From positions 25,888,324-25,952,323 of the forward strand of contig CM039182.1 in assembly GCA_008360975.2 (NCBI GenBank): a stretch of DNA of 64,000 nt, given 5' to 3'. The notes under the pieces were generated by a model that was given only the letters and a program-made list of their open reading frames with translations, made no database searches and had not been told where the DNA came from. Position 1 is the first letter of the stretch; the number at the start of each line of letters is the position of its first letter. Made by a program: the position numbers and the translations under genes. This document shows positions 24,501 to 34,729 of the stretch, piece by piece. This stretch comes from Lichenostomus cassidix (Eukaryota; Chordata; Aves; Passeriformes; Meliphagidae).

Positions 24501-27340
24501 AGATTAAAGTAAGAAAGTGTCAATCACAGATGTGAAGATTGCCAAGTCTGAATGGCTTTTGAGTTCCTGGGTAGCAGCCACTCAGGTATCCAAAATGAAA
24601 GAAAAACCAATTAGCAGGGAATGTATCTACACCATGACCATGCAGATTCCAGAAAAAAAATCCTGATGAGTGAAGAGCAGAGACACCATTGTGCTGGAAC
24701 TGACATGTCAGGCAGCCTGGGTCCACAACCATTGATCCAAACTAATAATTGTCAAAGGGGGTCTTTTTCACTGAGATGTGACAATGTGGAAACATGTCTG
24801 TGTAAATTTATTGGTCTTTCTGAGTACTGCCTTATGAGTTCAGCACCTTCTGCCTGTGCTGCATATGTAGTGTTTACTTGTTGCAAAGTTCTGTTATGCT
24901 TTCCAGCCATCCAGTACTCCCAGTATTCAGAGTTTTTTGTTATCAATATAGAAAAACAATGAAAATATATATAAAGGACAGAACTGCTGGGTTGCACATT
25001 TTTAAATTGTCAGTTTTAAGGATTCCCATTTTAAATTGAAAAAGGTTAAGACCATATCACAAGATTTTGAAGTACATGTCTTGCCCTGAATTAGTACTCA
25101 TTACACAGCTGGCAGTACTGTGTTTCCAGGGAGCTGTTTTTTAACAATTTGTAGAAAGTGCTCTAGTGGAACAATTTGAGAGTGGGAAAATGGTCATGTG
25201 TTCAATAAAATTGACACCTCTAGATCAATTCCACTGGCCTTTTTTCCAGAAAATAATTAAAATATTTTGTTTTGATGTGGTTAGAGCAATCATATTGCTT
25301 TGTTATATGACACTTCAACAGTTAATTCTTTTCTAAAGTCAGCCACAATATAACAGAAAGTGAAAAGGTGAACTTGAAGAAGATGCTGGAGCTCTACTGA
25401 AGCATCATTTTTTTGAAGTGAACATATTTATAGGGGGTGGAATTTGCCACTTTTTTTAATTTTATCCCAGTTTGGGGAGCCAACTAGACCAAATTGTTTA
25501 TAAGAAATTCTGCTTGACCTGCTCTGCTACTCAAGGAATAAATGAAAGCTCTAAGGGAACAGTGACTGTGGAGCCAGTTCTTTCCCTCCTGTCTTTGTAA
25601 TTTGTACTTAGCCATGTGTAACCCTGCACATTCTGTGCAACATGTGATGTCAGCAGAAGCAGCTGCCTGATTAAGTGCTTCCCACTGCAGAAACTGGGCC
25701 CTGGGCTACGATTTGTGGGGCAATAGCCATCATAGTTAGATAACTACCATTTTTACAGTAACTTGGAGGGTGTATGTAACACTTTTAAAAGCAAGGAGAG
25801 GAGCAATATATGCCTCATGAGTATCTGCTTGGCAAATTCTGAGAATATATATCCATATACATATTTGATATATCTCATCCTGTTATCTTCAAAATGCTCC
25901 TATTTTGAATACAGCTCCATCTTCATTGTGACTTAATAGGGTAAAGCTATATTTCAAATCTATATTTCAAAAGTGTCATCAGAGAGATGTTTATTTCACT
26001 TGAACTGATGTAAAACCTTTCTAGTGTCATCTAAGAAATGGCTGGAGTGCCATGTTTAAAGAAAGAAAAACCACAGAAATATTATTTGATTTATGAACTG
26101 GCATTTTGAGATGCTGTTGCTTTAAATATGTGACACATTTCTGGTTTTGCTTAGTAGCAATGCTGATTTTCTGAGAATTGAGGCACAAGATGGTGACACT
26201 CAGAATTTTCATGTGGGAATTGAATAATTTTCTTAACATTTTTAGCCCAACTCCCTGGAGAAGGCACCTAGGCCCACTGGACCAAGCAGTACTCTTGCCT
26301 CTCTGCCTCCCCAGGTGTGGTTCAGTGAACCTCCTGGGGCAGAAAATGGGGCTAAACCACACTCTGATCGTTCTTTGCAGTCCTTCAATTTTCAGCTTTG
26401 TAAGAGCCCAGTAAGGATGCAGTGTAAGGAGGTACATAGAGCCTCCTGATAGTGTGCTGCTTTACAGCAGACTCAGGGAGACTGCAGTCAGCTGGAGGTG
26501 ATTTCCAGCTACCTAGAGAGTTGGACCTTTGGGGAATGTGGTTCTACTACAGGTGAAAAATGCTGGCTTGGTCAAGGGTCAGACCTTGGTCTACAGCCAT
26601 GACATGCAGATGCACAACTGAGCTGCACATGTCCTGCTGAAAACTCTCTGGTGCTTTTAATGCAATAAGGCAGGCTGATCAAGATGACCTGGTGATGAGT
26701 TTAGGCCTCAGTTTCTGTTTGCAAAAAGCATGTGAAGCTAGGTGTTACAGTTCATTGTTATGGTATCATCAAGGAGTCCTGTGTCCCAGTGAATTCCAAT
26801 ATCCCACACCTTGAGTGGGTACAGTAGCATAACAGGGTGTTGACAGTACAGGATGAAAGGAATATACTTCTCTTTCCCATGTTACCTCAGTATTAATCCC
26901 CACTCATTGGCATTGTGTGTTGCTGATTTTTGTTCAAGCTGCTCAATCCTGGGGACTTTAAACACATGTCTGAATACTACATAAAAATGGTCTTCCCAAA
27001 GTCTGATTTCTGGGTCCATAAGATCACAAGGTCTTTTATCAAAAGAGAACCCCACAAGTCTTGAAATAATGTCAGGATTGCTACTGCCGTGATGCAGCAG
27101 GATGAGTCCCTGCGTCCTGTACTTCTGCTTGTGTCCTTGCCGAGTGCAAGTCATGCTAGCCAGAATGATGTGACATGGGCAGTCCAGAGAAAAAGTCCCA
27201 GTTATAGCTTGCCTGAGGAGTAAATTGTGAGTAAATTGTACCTGGGGACTTTTGCCAATAATCTCTGTTTACCTATAATGTGGAGGAGAAAAATGAAAAA
27301 AGGATGGGGAAAATATTGGGGCTTCTTGTTGCTCTCATGT
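21546..27340. other. AT-rich unique sequence, no gene recognised
   Basis: These 5.8 kb contain only short open frames (22008-22282 minus, 23333-23572 plus, 23456-23728 minus, 24621-24962 plus, 26027-26437 minus) with no domain I recognise and much overlap between strands. A small CAT repeat lies at 24243-24256. The most GC-balanced part is 26240-26700. I could not assign it to a repeat or exon. Confidence 0.4.
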
Positions 27341-27349
27341 GGTCTGCAA

Positions 27350-27380
27350 AAAAATTCTCATTGATTTCAGTGGGTAACTT
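27350..27380. repeat. Weak match to the ancient CATTGACTTCAGTGGG-type repeat
   Basis: CTCATTGATTTCAGTGGGTA at about 27358-27377 resembles one arm of the old dispersed repeat seen more clearly at 43190-43245. Only one arm is visible, so chance is a real alternative. Confidence 0.25.
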
Positions 27381-29639
27381 TTTCTTTGCATATGGCTTGT
27401 ACTAGCCATAAAAGAAATTATGGAGTCAAAGACACTTGTCTCAGGCAGTTTGATTGATGTCCATAAAGAAAAACTGGCCTTCAGCCTCATAATATTTTCC
27501 CAGTACATTCTGGAGATTTTACATTTGCTATTTTTAGAAACATACTTGTTAAAAGAACCCTAGGAATTCATCTGCTGTTTGTGTATTCATTCAGCCTTCT
27601 GTCTGTGGAACTCTAGTTGCCTTGAGAAAAGATGTTTAATGGTTTTATATGGGATATGAAATTTCTCTCATAAATGTGATATGATCTAATAATTAATGAA
27701 TGTCAGAAGACAAGCTGGAAAGCTTAAAAATCTAACAAATTTTGTCTAAGTTATTCTATCTTCTCACTTTCCATAATTTCAGACTTTCAAATAGGTCTAG
27801 GGTTTATAACTAGGTAGATATTAAAAGTCCAAATCTCTTCATATTGAAGTCCTATTTCTTCCTTTACATGTCTCTGCCCACCTAACATAGCATCAAAATG
27901 AGGTAAATGTAACATAATTTATTTCCACTTTAATGTTCTTTAAAAATGTAAGAATGGCATATAGTCATATAGGTATTACTCCAGAATCCTGTATATATAA
28001 ATTAAAGATAGTCTAATAATAATAGCAATATTTATATACTCATTTAAATACGACTTTATTATATAATTTTTTTTTTTGCTGGCATGTCTGGGGAAAGTGA
28101 ATTGTAGGTACTATCAAGAATGCAACAAATTTTCTAGACTATAAAATGTAAAGAGAAATTTTAAGTTTCATCCAAAAATTGTTTTGTTTGAAAGAAATAG
28201 GATGCTTTGTTTTGATTAAGTGATGTTAATTTATATTCTAAATTAAGTTAATGAAATTATTTATGCTAAAATTCAGATTTAAAATATACTAAGTGGAGGG
28301 GGATCAGTCAGCAGAATTTTAAAGAACATAGGGCTGCTATACAGTCTAAATTATTTTGGACTTTTCCATGATTTCCTGAATATAAAAATTTCAGAAGTAT
28401 ATTAAGATAATAGAATTTTAAAGGTCTCCACATTCACAAAAGAAAGACAGATGCCTGACAATATTTTAATGTGCATAATGGGGTTCCTACACCTCCTAGC
28501 AACTGCATAGAAGGTTGTGAAAATTGGCATAAGATGGGGTATTTTTTTGTGCTTATATACTTGAGAGATATGTACCTTTTTGCATTTTTCTAGACTTAAA
28601 ATTTCTGCCTCATGTATATCCGCTTCTTCTCTGCTACTACATATTTTGCTTCTGTTTTCTTTCTTGGAATATCTATGTTTTTTGTTTGTTTCCCCATTCC
28701 TATCCCAGCCCTCTTTTATCTCCTCTTTTCTATGTGGAAAGAAAACATTTGTTGAGGAGAAAATATAGAGTAAATTATTGACTTGGGTAAAGGTCAGCAA
28801 AACTGCCAATAATATTGTCCCAGGTCAAAAAAATAAACCAGCAATATTCAGGCAGATTTGCAAGTGGCCAGATATCTTTGTCTTTTCAAGGCCACATATA
28901 ATGCAGCAGTGAATTACTAACTCGTTTCTTGTGGAAGAATAAGGCAAAGGAAGATACAAAGTTATTGGAAGAGTACATTAACAGACTGAAGAAATAACTT
29001 CTGAATCCAGTAAGTGGAAGTCATTACCAATAAAGCAGAGAAATAATATGAAACAAATTTCACAGACTGATTTCAGTAATATGATGTCATTACTACAATT
29101 CTGTTTATTAAGTTTAATTATTTTTCTCCTGAAAAGCTTGGACTTCCAAATACATATTAAATTGTTATTCTCATTGGAAAATGCAGTCCAAACAGACCCT
29201 TTTGTTTAAATTTAAAGCCCAATAAGTGTTTTTATATGCTTTTATGCTAGAATATTCCTTGCCATTCTTTAAAATGAAGATAACTAAATACATAGTTGTT
29301 ATAGTCTTAGTAACAGTGGATTATCAACTATATTGATATATTTAGAAAATCATTGGTTTAACAGAGAGATGTCTTAGTGTTCTTTCAGGAGTCAAAGCGA
29401 AACAAACAAACACAACCTGTTTGGTTGCCCTCTGTTTGAATCATAAATCAGCCCTGGAAATGCAAAACACACTGTAGTTCTTGCAATGACAACTGCTATT
29501 CAGATAAGCTGAAACTTGTTTCGTTTATTTTTTAAATGCTGTCTAAGGCTTGGTATGGACATATTTATTCCAAATAAAGTAAACATAAACCCAAGATCAA
29601 AAAATGTAAAATTATGCATACAAGCTATATTTAGAATAA
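27381..29639. other. Very AT-rich sequence, no gene recognised
   Basis: This stretch is dominated by A/T runs, especially 27900-28300. The 135-codon frame at 28402-28809 minus contains mostly Lys, Ser and Leu codons and matches nothing known. No repeats are assigned. Confidence 0.4.
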
Positions 29640-30340
29640 TCCTAATGTAATTTTCAGTTGCTGGATTGATTTGATCTCCTTATCGTGGGGAGAAATTGGA
29701 CTCTGAGATATTATCAACAGCTTCTAACTCCAATCTGATTATTACTATAATCCTGACAGTGATTGATTCTGAGTAATTATCTCAGAAGCAGAATTAGATT
29801 AAAAAACAATATTCCAGATTATAGAAGACTCCAGTCCATCCTTATAATTAGTTTCGTCTTAGAATGTATGATGCTATCACATTTGAATAATTTAGAGTGA
29901 ATTATTTGCAAGCAGCCTGTGCGACTACACTTTAATAAGAATACAGATAAACGTGAAAACATAATATTTTAAGAAACATTGCTTTGTAAATTAGCAGCCT
30001 CATTGCAGTAAAGTTTACTTTGCCAATGTTTTCAATTTGCCATGAAGCTCCTAAAATATTATGGGGTACTAAGCAAAAGCCCAGTGCTACAATAATCAGT
30101 GATCATGCAGTCATAACGATGATTTATGATTACTGATGGTGTCATTATCATCATAATTATAGTCTAAGAATTAATTTTTCACAATTGGCAACTGAATAAT
30201 TTTAAACTGTAGGCCTTTCCTTTGTGAGAAAAATTGCTTGCAGATAATGGCCATAAAGAATGGACTCATGAGAATGAACCCAAACAAAAAAGCAATATTT
30301 GAAGTTCTTGAGCAATATTCACTTATTATTTTAATTAATT
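29640..30340. other. Candidate conserved non-coding element rich in homeodomain-type sites
   Basis: The block is free of recognisable repeats and dense in transcription-factor-like words: many ATTA/TAAT cores, TGATTGAT (29761-29768, a PBX/HOX-like word), TAATTAG, CATAAATCA/TGATTTATG near 30120, and an imperfect inverted repeat around 30116-30165. Such dense ATTA content with little simple repetition is typical of developmental enhancers in gene deserts. AT-rich neutral DNA also yields many such words, so this is an inference from texture only. Confidence 0.3.
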
Positions 30341-30354
30341 TTGTTTACAGTGGT

Positions 30355-30465
30355 TATGGCCAGGGCCAAATGAAGCTTCATTGTGCTAAACACTTTAAAG
30401 AGTACATAGAATGAATGGTCTCTGTCCAAAGCACAATAGTAACAGGATCTGATTAGAAAATAAAG
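30355..30465 (+). repeat. Ancient amniote repeat relic (TTGTGCTAGGCACTGTACA-type)
   Basis: CATTGTGCTAAACACTTTAA, an AGTACATAGAAT part and TGGTCTCTGTCCAAAGCACA run parallel to a repeat widespread in turtles and crocodilians. There a TTGTGCTAGGCRCTGTACA stretch is followed by AACACA...AGACAGTCCCTGCCCCAAAGAGC. Order and spacing agree, though many bases differ. I cannot name the family with certainty. Confidence 0.5.
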
Positions 30466-33238
30466 AAATATGTGTATAACATATTGTAATTTATGGAAAC
30501 TGATGTCCCCCGTTTTTTTCTCCCTTCCTTCAGTCCTTTATCTTATCTGATTAATTGAAGGAGTGGACTCAAAATATTTCATAGACCAAATTCCTTTTGA
30601 AGATCATGATTCCTGTGACTTCCTTGAATCCAAAAAATATGTCTTTTGGGCAATCTCTTTTCATCAACTACCTTGGGAATTGAGACTTAGCATCTTGTTC
30701 TCCAGACCCATGCTGTTGCGCAGGTGTGACAAAGTTTTGACAAAGACAAAACAAGAAAAGTTGTTTCAGGGCATTTTTCCAGCCAGATCAAGACAGGTAT
30801 TGAGTCAGAAAGGAAAGAAGGCATTAAATTTAGTGGTGAAGGAAAGAGAGAAAATAAGTCACTGCATCATGTATGGAAAACTCTTACGATTCTTAATATC
30901 TCAGGCTTTGAATCTGGGCAGACTTCAGTCTTTCCTCCTTTTGTCCTCATATAAAGCTCAAATACATGTTGTAAAGGAAGGAAGGTAATGTAGTGAGGGG
31001 TGGAAGAGATGTTGAAAAAATTTTGATCAGCTTTGAGGGAAGAGAAGTTGGACAAGGACAAAGGAATTTAAAAAAAGGAAATAAAATTACAATAATTGAT
31101 GATAAATTGGCTAAGCTTTTCTTTTTTTTTCTTTTTTCAGATATTTTTATGAAGGTGTCTCTTAAAATGCCAAAAGCTTATAATACGTATTATTTTAAAG
31201 CACTAAGTGTACATGCAGTAAATTAATATATGATGGTATAAAAAATTAATTGCAAATATAGGGGCCTTGAAAGGAGCTCTTGCACTAAAAGCAGTGGTAA
31301 CAGAAATTAATATTATGAATAACTACTAACTTTATTCTGTTAAAAATCAACATAGCTCTGATGCCTAAGCATGGCACAAAATTTAAAAGTACAAAAGATA
31401 TGGCCTCTCTGAACAGTACAACAATAATGAACATTCTACTTGGACACAGTTTAACGACAGTGTCGTACTTTTCACCAGGTCCACAGTGCTTTCTATCACT
31501 GGGAAATAAGCAATGTAATGACAATACACAACACATGATGAAAACAGCAATCTCTTATAAAGCATGGGTGGAAATAGGCACTTCTCTTGAATGTCTGATT
31601 TTCCCACAGGGATTATGTACAGTTTGGCCTTTCTTAGAGATGCTGATCTTTTCCCATTTCTTAAAAATTCTTTGGAAAAAAAATGTTCTGATGTATTTAG
31701 GATAGGCTCATGGAAGCAGTAGATAAGGTTACTGGAACAGCTTTATCATGAAACTCCAGATTTAAATCTCCAGCACATGAGTAGTTGTACATTTGAACCT
31801 TCCCTTCTATTTTTATGTACCAGCCCCATCTTTTTTTTTTTTCTAAATATAGTAACATATTTCATTTTTCTACAGCACTTCAAAATGAATGGGTAGAGTT
31901 CTTTATAATGAACACATTGAACTGAATCATCACAAAAAATATTTTGAATGAAAAAAATATTGCTGTGGGTGATAGACAACCAGTGTTAACTTCTCTTAGT
32001 TTCTTCAGCTATGTTGAAGGATAAACCCCAGGAGCTGACAGTTTACATTTTTTTAATTACTTCCATCCTGATGATCTCTGAAGTTTGTAAAGCTGTATTT
32101 CTCCCTTCACTGCCACATCAATTTTGCCACTCTCTTTTAATCAACGGTATTAACCATATTGTTAATTTTGACTATAACTACATCAAGAACAATTTTTATA
32201 TTAATAATAAAGAATAATAATAAAGAATAGAAGGGGGAGAGAATAACAGCCCTTAGAACAGCTGAAATTTAGGGCTTTAGCCTAAAAAAGATGTTTCTAG
32301 TTGAAAATTTGTGCCTGATTCATTTATGTGGTTCTTAAAACTGGTTTTGACAGTGTTGATTTTGTCAGGCTCCACTTAAACACTGCCTGTGACTAAAAAG
32401 ATTTCGCTGCACATGATATTTTTATGTAAAACTAACTTTGCTCTTGAAGCCTATAATAATGAAAATACTGCAGAAACGAATAAACAATAAATGAGGACAC
32501 AGGTGTGTGTTGGCACATAGGTAAGTGCAGCTTCATAAGCTGCTAACTGAGTGCATGGATCAGCCAAGACTGCCCTTCTAAGGTATTTGAGGTATTCTGT
32601 TGATGGTTATGGATTGGACTGGATTGCCCCTCTGAAACCTTTGTAAGTTATATTGAGTGACATGGTGCCATCTGGGTGACATTGTCAAGCACTGTTCCAT
32701 ACTTCTGTCCTGTGGTTTTGTCTTTGGTACAGACTATTTGAACTTTTGACCTAGATTCAGCAGTGAGAGATACGCAACCTCATCACTGAGTGGGTGATAA
32801 AACACCCACCTCTGAGATGGCATCCTGCTGCAGCCCACTTGAGGCTAACTCTGTCCACCAGCAAAGTACATGTAATTCCTTGGAGGAAAAGGCATTGACA
32901 GGAAATGGTTCTGTAGCACATAGCTGTTTTGTGCCAGGGTGATGCCCGTTGTTTCTCCTGAGGTGAAACCTTGTGATTTTCTTAGCTACACACATTGTCA
33001 CTGCCCCACGACTGTTCCAATGAACCTGGGTCCATTGGTTTCTCATGTGAAGGGCTCAGCTACAGTAGCTTCATTTGGCCAAGGAATAATTCATGTCATT
33101 CTTTCCAGACATGAATGACAGACTAGCAGTTTGGCCGCATATTTTCAGGACTTTCCATATTCTAGGCTGCTTTAGGAAACCCCTGCTCTTCTAGTGTATA
33201 AAAACCTATACAGCTCTTGTTTCTTGTTTTCCACCACG
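30466..33238. other. Mixed AT-rich sequence, no gene recognised
   Basis: The longest frame outside any repeat in this window (141 codons, 30563-30988 plus) lies here. It has no recognisable domain and a length that chance can produce. A long pyrimidine tract ending in CAG at about 31119-31139 looks like a 3' splice site but has no convincing exon after it. A 13-bp perfect duplication occurs at 32203-32228. The part from 32640 to 33060 is more GC-balanced and unassigned. Confidence 0.4.
32203..32228. repeat. 13-bp tandem duplication
   Basis: AATAATAAAGAAT is present twice, exactly end to end (32203-32215 and 32216-32228), at the end of an AT-rich open frame. It looks like recent slippage. Confidence 0.85.
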
Positions 33239-33362
33239 TATTCTGAGTTGGAAGGGACCCACAAGGATCATCAGGTACAAGGCCTAAGTGAATAGTCCAT
33301 ATGGGGATAGAACCCACAACCTTTGAGTCATTAGCACTATGCTCTATAATCTGAGACCTTTG
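33239..33362 (-). mobile_element. tRNA-Ile-derived SINE with CR1-type tail (TguSINE1-like)
   Basis: On the minus strand the element begins with a tRNA-Ile(AAU)-like head: a degraded A box (TCTCAGATTATAGAGC for AGCTCAGTTGGTTAGAGC), the anticodon-loop stretch GTGCTAATGAC, and a B box GGGTTCTATCCCC for GGGTTCGATCCCC. It then runs into a tail GATGATCCTTGTGGGTCCC followed by TTCCAACTCAGAATA, which is the 3' end of a CR1 (CR1-X-type) LINE. A tRNA-Ile head fused to a CR1 tail is the organisation of TguSINE1, known from passerine birds, where the shared tail lets the CR1 reverse transcriptase mobilise the SINE. Substitutions in both promoter boxes suggest an inactive copy. No target duplication is clear. 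It is not a functional tRNA gene, because acceptor-stem pairing is lost. Confidence 0.8.
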
Positions 33363-33447
33363 CATGGTTGTATTTAAGAACATAGCAGACTCTATAACTC
33401 TTATTTCCTATGTTTCCTCTTTTTTTTTAAAGTATATTTTCTAATAA

Positions 33448-33877
33448 GAAGGGCCTCGAGGGCAAATCTTATGAGGAGTGGCTGAGGTCACTTCGTTTGT
33501 TCAGCCTGGAGAAGAGAAGACTGAGGGGAGACCTCACTGCAATTAAAATTTCATCATGTGGGGAGGAGGAGGGCAGGCATTGATCTCTTCTCTGTGGTGA
33601 AGAGTGATGGGAGTCCAGCAAACAGCAAGAAGCTGAGTCAGGGAAGGTTTAGGTTGGATATCAGGAAAAGGTTCTTCACCCAGAGGGTGGTTGGGCACTG
33701 GAGCAGCTTCCCAGGGAAGTGGTCAGAGCAGCAAGCCTGACAGAGTTCAAGAAGTATTTAGACAAAACTCTCAGGTGCATGGTGTGTCTTTTGGGGATAT
33801 TCTGTGCAGTGCTAAGACTTTCTTTCTAGGATCCTTATGTGTCCCTTCCAAATCAGAATATTCTATGTTTTTATGAT
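33448..33877 (+). mobile_element. CR1 LINE 3' end with the same tail type as the SINE
   Basis: The segment follows the CR1 3' region: TCTTATGAGGAGTGGCTGAG, TTGTTCAGCCTGGAGAAGAG, ACTGAGGGGAGACCTCACTG, a CAGGAAAAGGTTCTTCACCC part and TTGGGCACTGGAGCAGCTTC. Part of ORF2 remains open (33558-33740), with the residues FFTQRVVGHW typical of the CR1 ORF2 C-terminus. The tail, GATCCTTATGTGTCCCTTCC followed by AAATCAGAATATTCTATG, is the same type as in the SINE at 33239-33362, and differs from the tails of the CR1 copies at 20192 and 63046. It is heavily 5'-truncated, as usual for CR1. The SINE lies 85 bp upstream in the opposite orientation. Confidence 0.95.
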
Positions 33878-33918
33878 AAGAACGTTTCTTTAGATTATTA
33901 AAGCAAATAAAGAAATCC

Positions 33919-33924
33919 CCTACC
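33919..33924. repeat. 5' target-site duplication of the solo LTR
   Basis: CCTACC immediately precedes the LTR start and is repeated exactly at 34724-34729 after its end. A 6-bp duplication is usual for alpha/beta-type (class II, ERVK-like) retroviral integration. Confidence 0.9.
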
Positions 33925-34723
33925 TGTAGAGGTGTGGCAGCCCGAAGCTGCGGATCCCGAGTCCCCAGGCCCGGCGGTCAACGCTGTCCACTCCATCGAA
34001 GAGGCCGCCAAAGATGCGATCTCCTGGGACTTGGCGGAGGCCGAGCTGTGAACCGCCCTCTCCCTCCCCTGAAAAGTTTGTTCTAAGTTTATTGGTTGAA
34101 AGTTATGCTTCCCCACCTTGTTCCCTCTCCTGTTGCCTCCCCTCGCTAGAAGCTTCTGTTGCTGTGCTCTCCTCATTGGTTCAATGCAATCTCCTCCCCG
34201 GTTATTGTTCATTTGCTCCCCCGCTTGTCCCTCATGACTGTCCCGGAGCCTGTTGGCTCCGCCCCTGCTATCCCGCCCCCGGAGACCCCGTTTGTTCCTT
34301 AAAACCCCGTGTTCCCTTGTTCCCCTCGTGGTGTGGACCCACGACACGAGGCCCGTAGTGCTCAGCACCCGGCATCCCCGTGGTCCGCCCCACCCGGGAG
34401 CCTCTCAACGCACCCCAGCTTCGCACCCCAATAATAAACAGTGCTTTGGAGACTCCCACCCGCCTGGAACTCTCTTTATCTTGAGGGGCTGCCAGCGACT
34501 TCCCCGCCTTCCTGTCCAGGGGGCACCTGCCTCTGCCGCAGGGTTCCCCGAACCATTGGGCGACCCTGAGGACAACAGCTGCTGCCTTTGGAGCAGATTA
34601 GAAGAGCGGGAAGGGCCGAAAGCCCGGGCCCCAGCGTGGTCCCGGTGACCAGCCAAAGCCCTGAGAGCTCCAGTGAGGCTAGGTGATGGCACATGGACTG
34701 CCTCTCTTTTATATACAACTACA
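33925..34723 (+). mobile_element. Solo LTR of a class II-like endogenous retrovirus (799 bp)
   Basis: Boundaries are exact: the element starts TGTAG and ends CTACA, perfect 5-bp inverted repeats, and is flanked by an identical 6-bp CCTACC. GC content is far above the surroundings. Along the plus strand there are inverted CCAAT boxes (ATTGG at 34091 and 34177), GC-box-like GCTCCGCCCC (about 34256) and CCCGCCCCC (about 34272), a TATA-like TTAAAA at 34299-34304, and a poly-A signal AATAAA at 34433-34438. This is the order U3, R, U5. No internal retroviral sequence remains, so the provirus was probably lost by LTR-LTR recombination. The 156-codon frame on the minus strand (33898-34368) and the plus-strand frames here reflect GC richness and are not genes. 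The intact duplication and termini suggest a fairly young insertion. I cannot name the family. Confidence 0.93.
34433..34438 (+). promoter_or_regulatory. LTR poly-A signal AATAAA
   Basis: AATAAA (preceded by an overlapping AATAAT) lies 129 bases after the TATA-like TTAAAA, followed by ACAGTGCTTTGG and a GAGACTCCC stretch. This is the expected place for the R-region poly-A signal of the LTR. The strand follows the LTR. Confidence 0.7.
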
Positions 34724-34729
34724 CCTACC
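34724..34729. repeat. 3' target-site duplication of the solo LTR
   Basis: CCTACC directly after the LTR end is identical to 33919-33924, marking the integration site. Confidence 0.9.

Noticed and set aside
24839..24862. REST/NRSF left half-site TTCAGCACC
   Set aside because: There is no matching right half at the permitted spacing; a half-site alone is weak evidence.
26027..26437. 136-codon minus-strand frame in a GC-balanced stretch
   Set aside because: No domain is recognised and an overlapping plus-strand frame has similar quality. A GC-balanced patch alone is not evidence of an exon.
28402..28809. 135-codon frame on the minus strand
   Set aside because: It is low-complexity Lys/Ser/Leu-rich translation of AT-rich DNA with no known family and an overlapping frame on the other strand.
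30563..30988. 141-codon open frame, the longest outside repeats
   Set aside because: It has no recognisable domain or coding-like pattern, and one frame of about this length is expected by chance in 64 kb on six frames.
31119..31139. Strong 3' splice-site look-alike (pyrimidine tract plus CAG)
   Set aside because: The sequence after it has no supported reading frame and no convincing donor; T-rich tracts followed by CAG are common in AT-rich DNA.
33290..33362. tRNA-Ile gene
   Set aside because: The sequence is tRNA-Ile-like but the acceptor stem and A box are degraded and it continues into a CR1 tail, so it is a SINE head.
33898..34368. 156-codon open frame on the minus strand
   Set aside because: It lies antisense in the GC-rich solo LTR, where stop codons are rare because of composition.
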